Shown: in pieces, positions 18,862 through 26,270 of the stretch
How the letters are laid out: each line of letters starts with the position of its first letter
Position numbering within the stretch: the first letter of the stretch is position 1
Notes under the pieces: generated by a model
What the model was told of the DNA's origin: nothing
Seen by the model: the letters and a program-made list of their open reading frames with translations, nothing else
The model's database searches: none
Assembly: GCF_003315135.1 (NCBI RefSeq)
Contig: NZ_QNRK01000002.1
Coordinates: forward strand, 21,344 to 85,343
DNA: 64,000 bases
Source: Roseiarcus fermentans
GTDB taxonomy: Bacteria; Pseudomonadota; Alphaproteobacteria; Rhizobiales; Beijerinckiaceae
Direction: 5' to 3'
Program-made: the position numbers and the translations under genes

Positions 18862-19332
18862 ATGACCGTCAGAGCCAGAATGTCCGGGTCCGCCGCGGCG
18901 GCGGCTTTCGCCGTCCTCGCGCTGTCGGGCTGCGCCACGCCGCCGGCCATCGTTCCCACGGCGGCCGACGTGCGCGGGCTCAGGCCGACGGCCAGGGTCG
19001 ATCTCACCGAGGTGTTCGTCTCCGGGACCGGCCTCGGCGGCGGAACGCTGACGGTCGACGGGCGGCGCTATCCGTTCACGCTGACCGGCGAACTGATCGG
19101 ACCGGGGGCGCTCTCGGGCATTCAGGGCGAAGGCGTCGTCTACAACCTCAGGGACGTGTCGCAATTCGCCGGCGCCTACATCCAGGGCGGCCCGCCGCTG
19201 TCTCTCGGCTCCCTGCCGGGCGAGATCTGGCTGAAGAACACGCACGGCGTGATCATTCGCCTGTCCGGCCTCCAGAACGGCTTCACCGTGAGTTCCGGGC
19301 GGTACCAGATCTTCATCCAGCTCGGCGGCTGA
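18862..19332 (+). CDS. Predicted lipoprotein, paralogue of the 18239 product
   Basis: A 156-residue lipoprotein with lipobox LSGC (Cys24). It aligns with its neighbour along most of its length: 'ARVDLTEVFVSGTGLGGGTL' with the 'VVMTEVFAGGAGVGTGAL' region, 'RYPFTLTGELIGPGALSGI' with 'TYPFKMVGTVVGPGAVEKL', and 'YNLRDVSQFAGAYIQGG' with 'YRLDDIKQFSGPYVQGT'. Identity looks like about 40%, so this is an old tandem duplication. Start 18862 is the first ATG in a frame with a complete signal peptide. Function unknown. Confidence 0.78.
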   Translation: MTVRARMSGSAAAAAFAVLALSGCATPPAIVPTAADVRGLRPTARVDLTEVFVSGTGLGGGTLTVDGRRYPFTLTGELIGPGALSGIQGEGVVYNLRDVSQFAGAYIQGGPPLSLGSLPGEIWLKNTHGVIIRLSGLQNGFTVSSGRYQIFIQLGG

Positions 19333-19432
19333 CGGGAAGCCCGCAAACGGCGCGAGGCGGGCCGCGAGCGGCGCCCTTCGCCGACGTCGCCTCGCTACGC
19401 CCGCAGGGACAGGCTTCGGTGTCTGCGCCGCG

Positions 19433-19825
19433 ATGACCGCCGCGCCCGACGTCGGCGGCGACCGGTGCGAACGCTTGGCGCTCGACGACGGACGCGTCGC
19501 CGTCGGGGTCGGCGACGTCTGCGGCAAGGGCGTCCCGGCCGCGCTGTTCACCGGCATCACCAAGACGCTGATCCGCATCAGCCTGCGCCAGAAGCCCGAT
19601 CTCTTGGCCGCGATCCGCAAGGCCGACGCCTATCTCGTGGGCGCCGACGCCGCGGAACTGTTCGCCACACTCCTCTACGCCGCGTTCGATCCGCGAGCGA
19701 CCCCGATGCGCACGCCGCCGTGGCTGGTGACTCGGCGAAGGCGATCGCATAGCCGATGGGCGCGAGGTTGGCTGGCGGGAATCGGCGAGCCAAAGGCCGC
19801 GACGGCCGGGAGAGAAGACAAGTGA
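19433..19825 (+). pseudogene. Remnant of SpoIIE-type PP2C phosphatase
   Basis: Codons for about residues 10-93 read 'LALDDGRVAVGVGDVCGKGVPAALF', then 'ITKTLIRISLRQ' and 'ELFATLLYAAFDPR', the central part of an RsbU/SpoIIE-like PP2C phosphatase, including the metal-binding 'GDVCGKG'. The upstream sensor and the start of the catalytic domain are absent, and after 'AAFDPRATPM' the sequence turns into unrelated Arg-rich codons and stops inside the MFS start. A complete catalytic domain needs roughly 200 residues, so this is a double-truncated fragment. Confidence 0.75.
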
Positions 19826-21030
19826 CGCTGATCGAACCGCGCTTCCGCGGCCTGTTTCTCTCCGTTTTTGCGCTGTTCGCTTTGTTCGGCACATCGATGA
19901 CGATCATCGGCGCGACGCTGCCGAAGATCCTCGCGAATTTCCACTGGGATTATCTCACGGCGGGCATTGTCCTCGGCGCGGGCGCGGTGGCCTATTTCAT
20001 CTCCACCTTCGTCGCCGGTTATCTGGTGAAGCACTGGGGGTCCAAACCGACCATTTTGCTCGCGCTGACGCTGATCGTCGCCGGACTCGCGTTCTTCGCC
20101 ACCACGCCCAATCCCGCAGCCAACACGGTGCTGAGCGCGCTCATCGGCCTCGGCCAGGGCGGCGTGGAAGTCGGCCTCAATGCGACGATCCTGCGGATGG
20201 ACGACCGGAACACCGGTCGGCTGATGAACCTGCTGCATGGCGCTTTCGCCGTCGGCGCGATCGTCGGGCCGTTCGCGGTCGGCATGCTGATGCTGAGCGG
20301 CCTCGACTGGGCCTTCGTCTACCGGGGCATGGCGGGGATCTTCGTGGCTCTGGCGGCGCTGATGGGGTTCGCCGCCTTGCCGCCCGTCCAGCGGGAAGCC
20401 GCCGAACACCGCGAAACGCGGGAGCGGCTGAGCGCGAGCCCGGCCTATTGGCTGTCGTTCTTCGCCCTCTTCCTCTACCTCGGCGTCGAGTTGGGGGTCT
20501 CGAACTGGGTCGCGGAGTATTTTGTCGTCGTCTTCGCCTATCCGCCCGACGCCAGCGCCATGCTCGTCTCGCTGTTCTGGCTGGGCTTGCTGGCCGGACG
20601 CTTCGGCGTGCCGTTGCTGGACAGGGGCGCGAGCCCCGAGGCCGCGCTGGTCGGACTGTCGGCGTTGGCGACCGCTGCCATCGCCCTGCTCATGCTGCTG
20701 GGCTATCTGACCGTCTCCGCCGTCACCGTCGACGTCGGCATGGGCCTGTTGTTTCTGGCGGGCCTGGGCTGTTCGATCTACTACCCGACGGTGATGACTC
20801 TGGTCGGCGCCTGCTTTCCGCGGTCGCAGAGCCAGGCGGTCGGCTTTGCGGCGACGGGCGGCGGCATCGGTTCGTTTGTCTTCCCCTTTCTCATGTCCTC
20901 GATCGCGCAGGACTGGGGCATCCGGGCGGGGTTCGCCACCTACGGCGTCTTCGCCGCCGGGATGACCATCGTCTGCCTGTGGCTCGCCCTCATCGTCAGC
21001 AAGCGAAGGCGCGATCTGACCCTTGAATGA
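19822..21030 (+). CDS. MFS transporter
   Basis: A 402-residue major facilitator superfamily protein with twelve apolar segments and the loop 2-3 motif 'GYLVKHWGSKPT'. 'GLGQGGVEVGLNATILRMD' and 'LMNLLHGAFAVGAIVGPF' resemble the FucP/NarK-like sugar branch of MFS, where 'NLLH.FFG.GA..GP' is common, so a sugar or sugar-derivative permease is possible. GTG 19822 with GGAGAGAAG upstream is the likely start and overlaps the stop of the phosphatase remnant. Converges with the regulator at 21124. Confidence 0.85.
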   Translation: MTLIEPRFRGLFLSVFALFALFGTSMTIIGATLPKILANFHWDYLTAGIVLGAGAVAYFISTFVAGYLVKHWGSKPTILLALTLIVAGLAFFATTPNPAANTVLSALIGLGQGGVEVGLNATILRMDDRNTGRLMNLLHGAFAVGAIVGPFAVGMLMLSGLDWAFVYRGMAGIFVALAALMGFAALPPVQREAAEHRETRERLSASPAYWLSFFALFLYLGVELGVSNWVAEYFVVVFAYPPDASAMLVSLFWLGLLAGRFGVPLLDRGASPEAALVGLSALATAAIALLMLLGYLTVSAVTVDVGMGLLFLAGLGCSIYYPTVMTLVGACFPRSQSQAVGFAATGGGIGSFVFPFLMSSIAQDWGIRAGFATYGVFAAGMTIVCLWLALIVSKRRRDLTLE

Positions 21031-21123
21031 GCAGATGTTCGCCAGTCGAAGAAATCTCCGTTCGTGGCGCCGGCTGCGGCGCCGCCGAGGCTGGCGGCGG
21101 CCAGCCGCCGGTCGACGACGACG

Positions 21124-22098
21124 CTATTCGGCCAGCACCTTCCGCACGAGGTCGGCTGCGTTCTTCACGCGGAGCTTCCGCATCACGTTTGCACGATGAA
21201 ATTCCACAGTCCGCGGACTGACCCCGAGCGTCCGCGCCGCTTCCTTGCTGGAGGCCCCCCGGACGATCTGAGCCACCGTCACGCGTTCGCGCGGCGTCAG
21301 CAACTCCCGGCCCGGAAAAGGTCTCGACAAGACATTGATCGCACTGCTGAGCCTCTCGATCTCCTTCCTTGCCTGTTCGAGTTCTGGGGTCTCGAGAAAC
21401 TCCCAGTTCCCATTGCGCCTCGCTATCGTGCATTGGTGGACCCGCGCGACGTCCAGAACATCGACCGCTCTGCTCGCCCTGAGCGAATAGGTGCACAGAA
21501 CGATCATTCTCTGCCCGGCGAGCGAATGATCGAGCTCCTGTTCGTACGCGCAAAACTCCTTCCAGTGGTTCGTTGCGATCCAGAACGCGTTGCCGCTGAC
21601 CCTCATCCCGTCGAAGCCCCTCGCCAAGGCTCCCTCGAGCTTCTCGCTCCACCCGCTGGTGATTCTCTTCAGATCGAAAACGCCTCCATCCAGATACCAA
21701 TCGGTTCCCTGGAGCACTTCGATCGCGCCTTCGGTCAGATGCCGGTCGAACTCGGGAACGGCCTGACCCAGCGCATGCAGCGCGTCCGCCTCGGTGATTG
21801 GGTCGGACACCGCCCACACGCATAATTCGTTGTTTTTCAACCCGGCCTTGAAATAGGACGTCGCGGTGTCGAGCAGGTCGTCCTTCGTCTCGTAGAAGAC
21901 GCAGACATGGGTTCCCCAAGGCATGTCGCCAAAAACACGGATGCCGGTCCGGCGCAACCCAGACAGAGGCGCGGACTTCTCCGAACCTGCCTTGGATCGC
22001 GTGAGGGCACGGATCTTGGGGCTGCCATTGGCGATTGACGTCGAGCCTGTCACGAAGACCTCCAGGGCCAAGAAGCGCCGTTCACCCAGCCATTCCAT
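21124..22098 (-). CDS. MEDS-domain LuxR-type transcriptional regulator
   Basis: A 324-residue regulator from ATG 22098 (GGAG 3-6 bases upstream; an earlier in-frame start at 22218 exists). Residues about 52-200 form a MEDS (methanogen/methylotroph DcmR sensory) domain: 'FGDMPWGTHVCVFYETKDDLL', 'YFKAGLKNNELCVWAVS'. Residues about 260-322 are a LuxR helix-turn-helix: 'LTPRERVTVAQIVRG', 'SSKEAARTLGVSPRTVEFHR'. DcmR in methylotrophs controls dichloromethane dehalogenase; here the signal and targets are unknown. Neighbouring MFS or DUF6894 genes could be targets. Confidence 0.85.
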   Translation of the reverse strand: MEWLGERRFLALEVFVTGSTSIANGSPKIRALTRSKAGSEKSAPLSGLRRTGIRVFGDMPWGTHVCVFYETKDDLLDTATSYFKAGLKNNELCVWAVSDPITEADALHALGQAVPEFDRHLTEGAIEVLQGTDWYLDGGVFDLKRITSGWSEKLEGALARGFDGMRVSGNAFWIATNHWKEFCAYEQELDHSLAGQRMIVLCTYSLRASRAVDVLDVARVHQCTIARRNGNWEFLETPELEQARKEIERLSSAINVLSRPFPGRELLTPRERVTVAQIVRGASSKEAARTLGVSPRTVEFHRANVMRKLRVKNAADLVRKVLAE

Positions 22099-22242
22099 TG
22101 CTCCGCAGTGATCGCCCGTCCTGAGGCCGCCTCGACATTCGCATCTTCCCGGTATTTTTACCGGATTCCTGACGTCCCCGTAATAGCACCAGTATATTAT
22201 ACCGCTCGCAGCACCCATAAATCTTCAACCCTGGAGACTGGG

Positions 22243-22488
22243 ATGCGCTACTTCTTTCACGTTCTGAATATGGGCGAAATACGCGAGGCCCATAGTCCCG
22301 ACACGAACATAGACCTAACTGGAACTATCTTTGCAAGTCGACAGGCAGCACATCTTTATGCGACTGCTATCGCCGCGGAACTTGCACAAGACGGCGATAC
22401 TTACAGAGGGTTCGTCGTCTTTGCTATCGATGAAAACGGTAACTTTGTTGCGAGGAAGCCGGTCCATCAGGTGAACTCTAGGCAATGA
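22243..22488 (+). CDS. DUF6894 family protein
   Basis: An 81-residue protein opening 'MRYFFHVLNMGE', with 'DLTGTIFASRQAAHLYATAIAAEL' and 'FVVFAIDENGNFV', the standard plan of DUF6894, a family widespread in Rhizobiales with no assigned function. It lies in a slightly AT-richer patch than its surroundings. GGAG precedes ATG 22243 by 6 bases. Divergent from the MEDS-LuxR gene, 144 bp away. Confidence 0.8.
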   Translation: MRYFFHVLNMGEIREAHSPDTNIDLTGTIFASRQAAHLYATAIAAELAQDGDTYRGFVVFAIDENGNFVARKPVHQVNSRQ

Positions 22489-23070
22489 CTAAGACTTTTT
22501 TACAAGCGCATGCGAAGATGCCTTGGCAAGGATAATCGCTTGAAATCCGCAGCCCAGTCGAGTTCGCGCAAGACCTCTTAGCCGAGCTTGCGGTAGACGT
22601 CCGACTCCTGGGAGCGAAAGTGGCGAACCTGACGTTGCAGTCCGCCATACGTCCGCTTTCCGATTGTCAGAACCGGCAGGCTCGGGTGCGGGAGATGCTT
22701 CTTCAGGCGGAGAGCCGGCCCAGAGCAACGCCTGTACCTGCCCGCGGCGCTTCCGAACGCGGGTTCTGGGGTTTGAATCCGGCGCCCGGATTGTTCGGAT
22801 CTCGATCGAACGCCTGGACTCGTCCGCTCCGGCGGGAGACCGCCAGGCGTCGCCGTTCCCGGGTACGCTCCAGCTTGGCCATCCCTGGTCTGGCCCGGCG
22901 GCTCTATGCCTTGGCCGGCCCGGCGCGGGCGCGGCGCAGCGGCTGACGTCGTGCGCTGAAAAAGCCTCCGGCGGAGCCGCGGCGGACGGCGCTTTCGCTG
23001 AGCCCCGCCTTGCCGCGCTCGACCAATTCCATTACGATTACGTATGTTCACGGCTGTATGGGGCTCTCGA
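22489..23070. other. Intergenic region before sorA
   Basis: No gene that I can support in these ~580 bases. Frames on either strand are Arg/Pro-rich. The minus strand reads 'LPVLTIGKRTYGGLQRQVRHFRSQESDVYRKLG'-like codons from 22660 to 22578 (cited here in outline only), which could be the tail of a decayed gene. Confidence 0.4.
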
Positions 23071-24288
23071 ATGCCGACCATGCTTACGCGACGCGAGACG
23101 TTCAGGTTCGCGCTGACCGCCGGGGCTGGCGCGCTCGCCGCGAGCGGCGGGAGCAGGGCGCTCGCGGCGGATGCGACGGTGACGTTGCCGATCGGCAATG
23201 GCGAGCGCCCGCTCGTGGCCTATCCGGGGAAGCGGCCGCTCATCCGGCTGACGACCCGTCCGCCGCAGCTCGAGACGCCGTTCGGCGTGTTCGACGAGGG
23301 CCCGATCACCCCGAACGACGCCTTCTACGTCCGCTACCATCTCGAAAAGATTCCCCTCTCCATCGACCCGGACGCCTATCGGCTGACGGTCGGCGGCAAG
23401 GTCGACAGTCCCCTGTCGCTATCGCTTCACGACCTCAGGACCGGCTTCGAACCGGTCGAAGTCGTTGCGGTGAACCAATGCTCCGGCAACGGGCGCGGTT
23501 TCTTCAACCCGCGCGTCGCGGGCGGACAACTCGGCAACGGCGCGATGGGCTGTGCGCGCTGGAAAGGCGTTCCCCTGAAGGCGCTTCTCGCCAGGGCGGG
23601 CGTCAACCCGGGCGTCGTGCAGATCTCCTTCGAGGGTCTCGACACCGCGCTCCTGATGCCGCCCTTCGTCAAGGCGCTCGACATCGACCATGCGCGGGAC
23701 GGAGAGGTCATGGTCGCCTACGCCATGAACGGCGAGGATCTGCCCTGGCTCAACGGCTTTCCGGCGCGGCTGGTCGTCCCCGGCTTTTACGGGACCTATT
23801 GGATGAAGCATATCGCGCGAATCGACGCGCTCGATGCGCCGTTCGACGGTTACTGGGTGAAGTCGGCCTACCGCATCCCCGCCAACGCCTGCGCTTGCAC
23901 CGAGCCCGGAAAGGCTGCGGCGAGCACGGTCCCGATCGGCCGGCTCAACGTCCGGTCGTTCATCACCAACATCCAGGACGGCGCGACCGTCGCGGCGGAC
24001 CAGAGCCTGCTGGTGCGCGGCATCGCCTTCGACGGCGGCCACGGGATCGCAAACGTGGCCGTGTCAGCCGACGAAGGCCGCTCGTGGGGGGACGCCGCAC
24101 TCGGCGAGGACCTGGGCAAATACGCCTTCCGCCCGTGGACGACCCGGCTGACCCTGCCCGCAGGCGCGCACCGCCTCATGGTCCGCGCGACCAACGCCGC
24201 CGGAGACACGCAGCCGCTCGAGCCGTTGTGGAACCCGTCTGGCTACATGCGCAACGTGGTCGAAAGCGTGAACGTGAGGGCCTCCTGA
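23071..24288 (+). CDS. sorA: Sulfite dehydrogenase, molybdopterin subunit
   Basis: A 405-residue sulfite oxidase-type molybdoenzyme. A twin-arginine signal (TRRETFRFALTAGAGALAA) sends it folded to the periplasm. The Mo-pterin domain has 'VVAVNQCSGNGRGFF' with the metal ligand Cys137, 'GNGAMGCARWKGVPL' and 'LVVPGFYGTYWMKH'; the C-terminal dimerisation domain follows. It oxidises sulfite to sulfate and passes electrons to the cytochrome encoded next. ATG 23071 is chosen over 23044 because GGGG lies ~8 bases upstream and the Tat motif stays near the N-terminus. Confidence 0.92.
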   Translation: MPTMLTRRETFRFALTAGAGALAASGGSRALAADATVTLPIGNGERPLVAYPGKRPLIRLTTRPPQLETPFGVFDEGPITPNDAFYVRYHLEKIPLSIDPDAYRLTVGGKVDSPLSLSLHDLRTGFEPVEVVAVNQCSGNGRGFFNPRVAGGQLGNGAMGCARWKGVPLKALLARAGVNPGVVQISFEGLDTALLMPPFVKALDIDHARDGEVMVAYAMNGEDLPWLNGFPARLVVPGFYGTYWMKHIARIDALDAPFDGYWVKSAYRIPANACACTEPGKAAASTVPIGRLNVRSFITNIQDGATVAADQSLLVRGIAFDGGHGIANVAVSADEGRSWGDAALGEDLGKYAFRPWTTRLTLPAGAHRLMVRATNAAGDTQPLEPLWNPSGYMRNVVESVNVRAS

Positions 24289-24290
24289 CC

Positions 24291-24596
24291 ATGAACCCGC
24301 CCAGTCGCGTCTTGCTCGCCGCTCTGCTTGCGGCTTCCGTCGGTCCGGCGGTCGCCGCGCCGCTGGCTTACAAGCTGCCCGAAGAGACGGCCGCCTTGAA
24401 GCCGGGGCCCGGCGACGAAACGGCAGTCATCTGCCTCGCCTGCCATTCGGCCGACTACACGTCGACCCAGCCGCCAGGAAAAGGGCGGCCCTTCTGGGAG
24501 GCGGAGGTGCAGAAGATGATCAAGGTCTTCCAGGCGCCGATCAGTTCCGGAGACGCGGCGGTCATCGTGGACTATCTGGCGGCCGCCTATCCCTAA
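24291..24596 (+). CDS. sorB: Sulfite dehydrogenase, cytochrome c subunit
   Basis: A 101-residue monohaem cytochrome c. A Sec signal peptide (to about residue 23) is followed by the haem site CLACH (Cys48, Cys51, His52) and Met76 as likely sixth ligand ('VQKMIKVF'). It accepts electrons from SorA, forming a periplasmic sulfite:cytochrome c oxidoreductase. Only two bases separate it from sorA, so the pair is translationally linked. Size agrees with SorB of Starkeya. Confidence 0.92.
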   Translation: MNPPSRVLLAALLAASVGPAVAAPLAYKLPEETAALKPGPGDETAVICLACHSADYTSTQPPGKGRPFWEAEVQKMIKVFQAPISSGDAAVIVDYLAAAYP

Positions 24597-24682
24597 CTAG
24601 TCTGGCACAAGTTGTGGCCCATTTTGTTCCTGTAATGTTCGCGCTCGGCTGGGACTGCGAGGTCGAAATCGAGCTTCCGCAT
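24593..24682 (-). pseudogene. Possible short gene or C-terminal remnant
   Basis: The minus strand reads a protein-like tail 'MRKLDFDLAVPAEREHYR' followed by 'NKMGHNLCQTS' and a TAG that overlaps the sorB stop. The frame continues open upstream to about 24775 ('CTAERVRSPPADGVVDE'). Composition is good but there is no clear RBS and no known family. It may be the end of a truncated gene at the border of the AT-rich island. Confidence 0.25.
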
Positions 24683-25005
24683 TTCATCAACCACCCCATC
24701 CGCCGGCGGGCTGCGCACGCGTTCGGCAGTGCATAGACTTTGCGGAGCGCCGGCGCGTGCCGACTACTTGAGCGAGCAGTTACCGCGAGCCGCTTCGTGT
24801 AGGTGTAGGCGGGCCTCGTCTCGGCTTTTTCCTCTTTCCCTACATACACGCTTATGCCGCTGACTTTCCTTCCTATTCCTGTGTGTGTAAGGAGTGTAGC
24901 GACGCGCGGGCGCATGGGCGTTCTTGGGTGCAACCGGGTGGGCCCCACCGGCGCACAGAATTTTTTGACGTGGTATCGAAACACGCCAAGATGTCTCTTC
25001 ATTGC
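24683..25005. other. Left border of AT-rich island
   Basis: Base composition falls from ~65% to ~40% GC across this stretch. I see no credible gene, no integrase and no tRNA. Pyrimidine-rich tracts (CTTTTTCCTCTTTCCC, TTTCCTTCCTATTCCTG) occur at 24826-24880. Confidence 0.45.
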
Positions 25006-25377
25006 CTACACATTCCAAATGGTAAAGCTTCTTTGGTAAAAATTACGTATGTACTTCTTCTTGTTCATCGTTATCACACAGATAGTGAAACCAGTTAGGC
25101 CGTATATCCATATTTTATCGCCCGGAAATAATAGAGACGAAAAATAATAAGCAAGGTAGGTCCATACTGCTATAGCAAATATTGCAACTATTCCACGGAT
25201 ATACTGTAATTGATACATATAGCAATAAGCAACTGCAGCTAATAAGCTGACAACAATACAAATGAGAGGGTGCGTTTTCGGCCACAAATCGTACATACCA
25301 TACACAAATATAGGTAGAGATTCAATCACATAGAATGGCTCTGGTGTACTATCTACGATATATACAGGAGTAGGCAT
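25006..25377 (-). CDS. Orphan membrane protein in AT-rich island
   Basis: A 123-residue protein with three likely membrane helices: 'LICIVVSLLAAVAYCYMY', 'GIVAIFAIAVWTYLAYYF' and 'IWIYGLTGFTICVITM'. The tail is basic (NKKKYIRNFYQRS). Codon use is AT-rich and unlike any flanking gene, a sign of recent acquisition. I do not recognise the family. AGAGGA lies about ten bases upstream of ATG 25377. It follows the 25423 gene in the same direction with a 45-bp gap, so both may be one operon. Confidence 0.6.
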   Translation of the reverse strand: MPTPVYIVDSTPEPFYVIESLPIFVYGMYDLWPKTHPLICIVVSLLAAVAYCYMYQLQYIRGIVAIFAIAVWTYLAYYFSSLLFPGDKIWIYGLTGFTICVITMNKKKYIRNFYQRSFTIWNV

Positions 25378-25422
25378 CGAACTTATATCCTCTCATCCAG
25401 CTAGCAAATTCTATACTATCTG

Positions 25423-25830
25423 CTACTCGCCAAAGAATTGCCGTGCATCTGCGCACCACGCGTTTTTATCTTTGATTTCTTTTCGCCTCCTATCTATTTC
25501 ACGTATTAGATCGGGGTCTTTATCGTCGATTCTAAACCCGTCGTCGACAAGTGCACTGTGTATAGAGTCTGCTCTTACTTCAGGCATTTTCGGAATTCGG
25601 CATTCCATCCAAAGCGTTTGTGCTGCAATCATTCCTATAACTTCACTTTTGGGCTTTTTATGATACGGTGTCAGCGTATAACCAATTATAACAAGCACAC
25701 ACAAAAATATCAATACATTAACAGATTGCTTTATTGAACGTTTCAATTTGGAATCAATTTGATTTGGTGCCAAACAATCTAACACCGAAGACAAATATTT
25801 GACGAATAAATGAAGAAAATTCTTGACCAT
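25423..25830 (-). CDS. Orphan single-pass membrane protein in AT-rich island
   Basis: A 135-residue protein from ATG 25830 (a GTG at 25845 is an alternative). Amphipathic N-terminus, one helix 'SVNVLIFLCVLVIIGYTL' near residue 45-62, then a soluble charged domain with 'DDGFRIDDKDPDLIREIDRRRKEIKDKNAW' in outline and a C-terminal 'CADARQFFGE'. Two or three Cys lie in the soluble part. The family is not recognised. GC content is near 38%, strikingly lower than neighbours. It could act with the 25006 product as a two-gene unit. Confidence 0.6.
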   Translation of the reverse strand: MVKNFLHLFVKYLSSVLDCLAPNQIDSKLKRSIKQSVNVLIFLCVLVIIGYTLTPYHKKPKSEVIGMIAAQTLWMECRIPKMPEVRADSIHSALVDDGFRIDDKDPDLIREIDRRRKEIKDKNAWCADARQFFGE

Positions 25831-26270
25831 TTGAATTGGTCCCACTGCGGGAGGATCGGCTGCGCCAGCGTATCCCGACCCATACCACCAACAGCGGGAT
25901 GTGGTACACTGTATACGGCTGCGTCAATAGGACGCGTGGATTTCGGAAGTCGGTGGTGTCTGGTTAGCGAGAGCGGGATGCGAAAGATGGATTCCGGCTT
26001 CGGCGAAAGATTCCGCTCTCTCGAAGAATCCCGAACGAGAGGCGATTTGACTGATTCGCATCTCGCTCTGGCGTCTCCGATGCGGTCGCGGCTGTGCCCG
26101 CGTCGGGCGGCGCCGTGGATTGGCGGCTCGGCGCTGTCGCCGGAAAGTATTCCGGCGCGCGCCGCGCTCGTACGCCCGGCTGCCTCTTCCCTTGCAGCCG
26201 TCCGCAACCGGGGCTTGGACGGGCGGCGCTGTGGTTGGCCGCCGCGGCGCGCTGCGGCTTCGCCCGGCCG
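25831..26270. other. Intergenic region right of AT-rich island
   Basis: GC content climbs back to the genomic level. No gene is supported; open frames are shadows of the following minus-strand gene. The promoter of the 25830 gene should lie around 25840-25950. Confidence 0.45.

Noticed and set aside
21060-21110. GC-rich palindrome between the MFS gene and the LuxR-type gene as terminator
   Set aside because: The stem is only 6 bp (GGCTGG/CCAGCC) and no T run follows on either strand.
24602-24616. TGGCACAAGTTGTGG as a sigma-54 promoter
   Set aside because: The -12 element TTGC is not at the required distance from the GG.
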